Below are positions 5,995 to 7,277 of a DNA stretch of 7,277 nucleotides, piece after piece (positions within the stretch are counted from its first letter, which is position 1; each line of letters starts with the position of its first letter). This stretch comes from Ardenticatenales bacterium (GTDB lineage Bacteria; Chloroflexota; Anaerolineae; Promineifilales; UBA4811). Made by a program: the position numbers and the translations under genes. Where the stretch lies: positions 1 to 7,277 of the forward strand of contig DAOUVM010000122.1 in assembly GCA_030667645.1 (NCBI GenBank), written 5' to 3'. The notes beneath the pieces were generated by a model that made no database searches, was not told the DNA's origin, and saw only the letters and a program-made list of their open reading frames with translations.

Positions 5995-7277
5995 AAACGT
6001 CTCGGGTGATCGTTCTCATCTTGCTGGTGGCGGCCGTTCTGCGCCTCGCGGATCTGGTTGGGGTTCCTCCAGGATTGGAGCACGACGAAGTAGCGAACTG
6101 GCTGATTGACCGGGACATCCTCTCCGGCCGCCACGCGCTTTACTTTACCGAGGCATATGGACATGAGGCCGGCTACCACTATCTGCAGGCGGCGGCGGTC
6201 GCTCTCCTGGGCGATCATGCCCTCAGTCTGCGGCTACCCTCGGTCTTCCTGGGGCTGTTGGGGATCGCGATCAGCTTTGCTTTGGCAAGGCGGCTCTTTG
6301 GCCAGCGAGTTGCTCTGATCAACGCAGCCCTGCTTTCGGTTCTCTTTTGGCCCGTCTTCTTTGGGCGACTGGGAGTGCGCGCCATCTCTCTTCCGGCCGT
6401 TTCGGGATTGGCGGCCTGGTTCTTTCTGCGGGGGTTGGAGATCGGACCCAGAACCGGAGTGCACCCGCAGGGCAAATGCCCGCTGGTTCGCCGGCTGTCG
6501 GCGTTCTGTCTTGCCGGCGTCATCGCCGGAGCCAGCCTCTACACCTACATGGCCGCTCGCATCGTTCCCCTGATATTCGTCCTCTTTGTGCTCTACCTGG
6601 GGCTGTTTCACCGGCCGCTTGTTCGGCGTCATTGGCGCGGCGTGGTGCTGTTCTTTGCCCTCATGGCAGCGACGGCCGCTCCGCTTGGCATCTGGCTACT
6701 CGGTCACCCGGGAGCAGAGTTCCGGATCGCCGAGATCAGCCAGCCGCTGGATGCGATGCTACGAGGAGACCTGCGACCAGTGGCGGAAAATGGGCTGAAA
6801 CTGCTGGGCTTTTTCGGTTGGCGGGGCGACCCGCTCGTCCGGCAGAACATCCCCGACCGGCCGGTCTTTGATGTTCTGGGCGCTGTTCTGTTCTACTCGG
6901 GTGGATTGCTCGCCCTCTGGCGTTGGCGCCGGCCCGAGTATGCATTCATCGTTATCTGGCTAGCCCTGTCCCTCACCCCTAGTCTGGTCACGGCCGATGC
7001 CCCCAGCTCAATCCGCTGTATCAACGGGTTGGTGGTCGTGGGTGTATTTGCGGGGTTGGCGGTCGAATCACTGGAAACAAGAGTCCGAAGCCTGATGCCG
7101 GCGGCCAAACGCCCGGGAGAACGCTGGGCCAGTGCTCTACTGGGCATCTGGCTGTTTGCCACCATGACCTGGACGGTACGAGACTATTTCGTCCGTTGGC
7201 CGAGCGGTGATGACGTGCAATTCGTTTGGCAAACGGCGTTGCGGGATGCGGCCGCAGCGCTGGACGCCGATCCAGAT
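5991..7277 (+). CDS. GT39-like membrane glycosyltransferase, copy 2 (3' end cut by window edge)
   Basis: The frame is open from ATG 5991 to the right edge, 429 residues with no stop. The ATGA overlap with copy 1, and the lack of a Shine-Dalgarno, point to translational coupling. It is a clear paralogue of copy 1: VPPGLEHDE (25-33) matches VPPGWRDDE, GHEAGYHYL (57-65) matches GHESLYHLL, SLYTYMAAR matches SFYTYFASR, HRPLVRRHWRGVVL matches DRPAFFRHWRGLVL, and NIPDRPVFDVLGAVLF matches NIPHRPVFDSFGALLF. The acidic loop motif is HDE (31-33) rather than DDE; the D-E pair is kept. An N-terminal span (about 6-20) and many later hydrophobic segments are present. By comparison with copy 1, roughly 250 C-terminal residues lie beyond the window, so whether it has the same beta-rich domain is unknown. 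Confidence 0.8.
   Translation, partial: MKTSRVIVLILLVAAVLRLADLVGVPPGLEHDEVANWLIDRDILSGRHALYFTEAYGHEAGYHYLQAAAVALLGDHALSLRLPSVFLGLLGIAISFALARRLFGQRVALINAALLSVLFWPVFFGRLGVRAISLPAVSGLAAWFFLRGLEIGPRTGVHPQGKCPLVRRLSAFCLAGVIAGASLYTYMAARIVPLIFVLFVLYLGLFHRPLVRRHWRGVVLFFALMAATAAPLGIWLLGHPGAEFRIAEISQPLDAMLRGDLRPVAENGLKLLGFFGWRGDPLVRQNIPDRPVFDVLGAVLFYSGGLLALWRWRRPEYAFIVIWLALSLTPSLVTADAPSSIRCINGLVVVGVFAGLAVESLETRVRSLMPAAKRPGERWASALLGIWLFATMTWTVRDYFVRWPSGDDVQFVWQTALRDAAAALDADPD

Noticed and set aside
1..7277. CRISPR array, insertion sequence, tRNA or rRNA
   Set aside because: I saw no regularly spaced repeats, transposase-like frames, terminal repeats, tRNA-like cloverleaf or rRNA sequence on either strand.

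Overview
The window comes from a GC-rich bacterium. The tandem GT39-type membrane glycosyltransferases with a C-terminal beta-rich domain, next to a ChlI/ChlD-type chelatase motor, look most like Chloroflexota (Anaerolineae-like). That assignment rests on protein style only, because the window holds no rRNA or other marker gene.

Minus strand, 1-3620, read right to left: a ChlI-type AAA+ ATPase (2508-3620), a ChlD-type von Willebrand A (VWA) region in the -1 frame (1540-2517), a DUF2085 membrane protein (526-1458), and a DUF4126 membrane protein cut by the left edge (1-455). These four segments share a strand and have short gaps, so they may form one operon.

The main result is the chlI/chlD junction. 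ChlI ends two codons after a run of ten A's that contains the classical -1 slippery heptamer A AAA AAG. The -1 frame is open from that run through a complete VWA domain to a TAA at 1540, with no ATG or GTG start and no Shine-Dalgarno sequence of its own. Normal decoding would give a 370-residue small subunit (ATPase). A -1 shift would give a 693-residue medium subunit (ATPase, acidic linker, VWA), the usual size of ChlD/BchD. One gene would therefore encode both motor subunits of a magnesium- or cobalt-chelatase. Frameshifted chlD genes that replace a missing small-subunit gene have been described in cobalamin producers, so the principle is known; this instance is read here from sequence alone. 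A missing A in the assembly would look the same and must be excluded.

Centre, 3621-3957: a divergent noncoding region of about 330 bases. It holds a candidate promoter for the chelatase operon with a leader of about 200 nt, a 32-bp near-perfect inverted repeat overlapping that promoter's -35 box, and a good sigma70-type promoter whose predicted start falls on the first ATG of the rightward operon, suggesting a leaderless mRNA.

Plus strand, 3958-7277: two paralogous polytopic GT-C/GT39-type glycosyltransferases with a 4-base ATGA stop/start overlap. The second runs off the right edge. They probably move sugars from lipid-linked donors on the outer face of the membrane; substrates are unknown.
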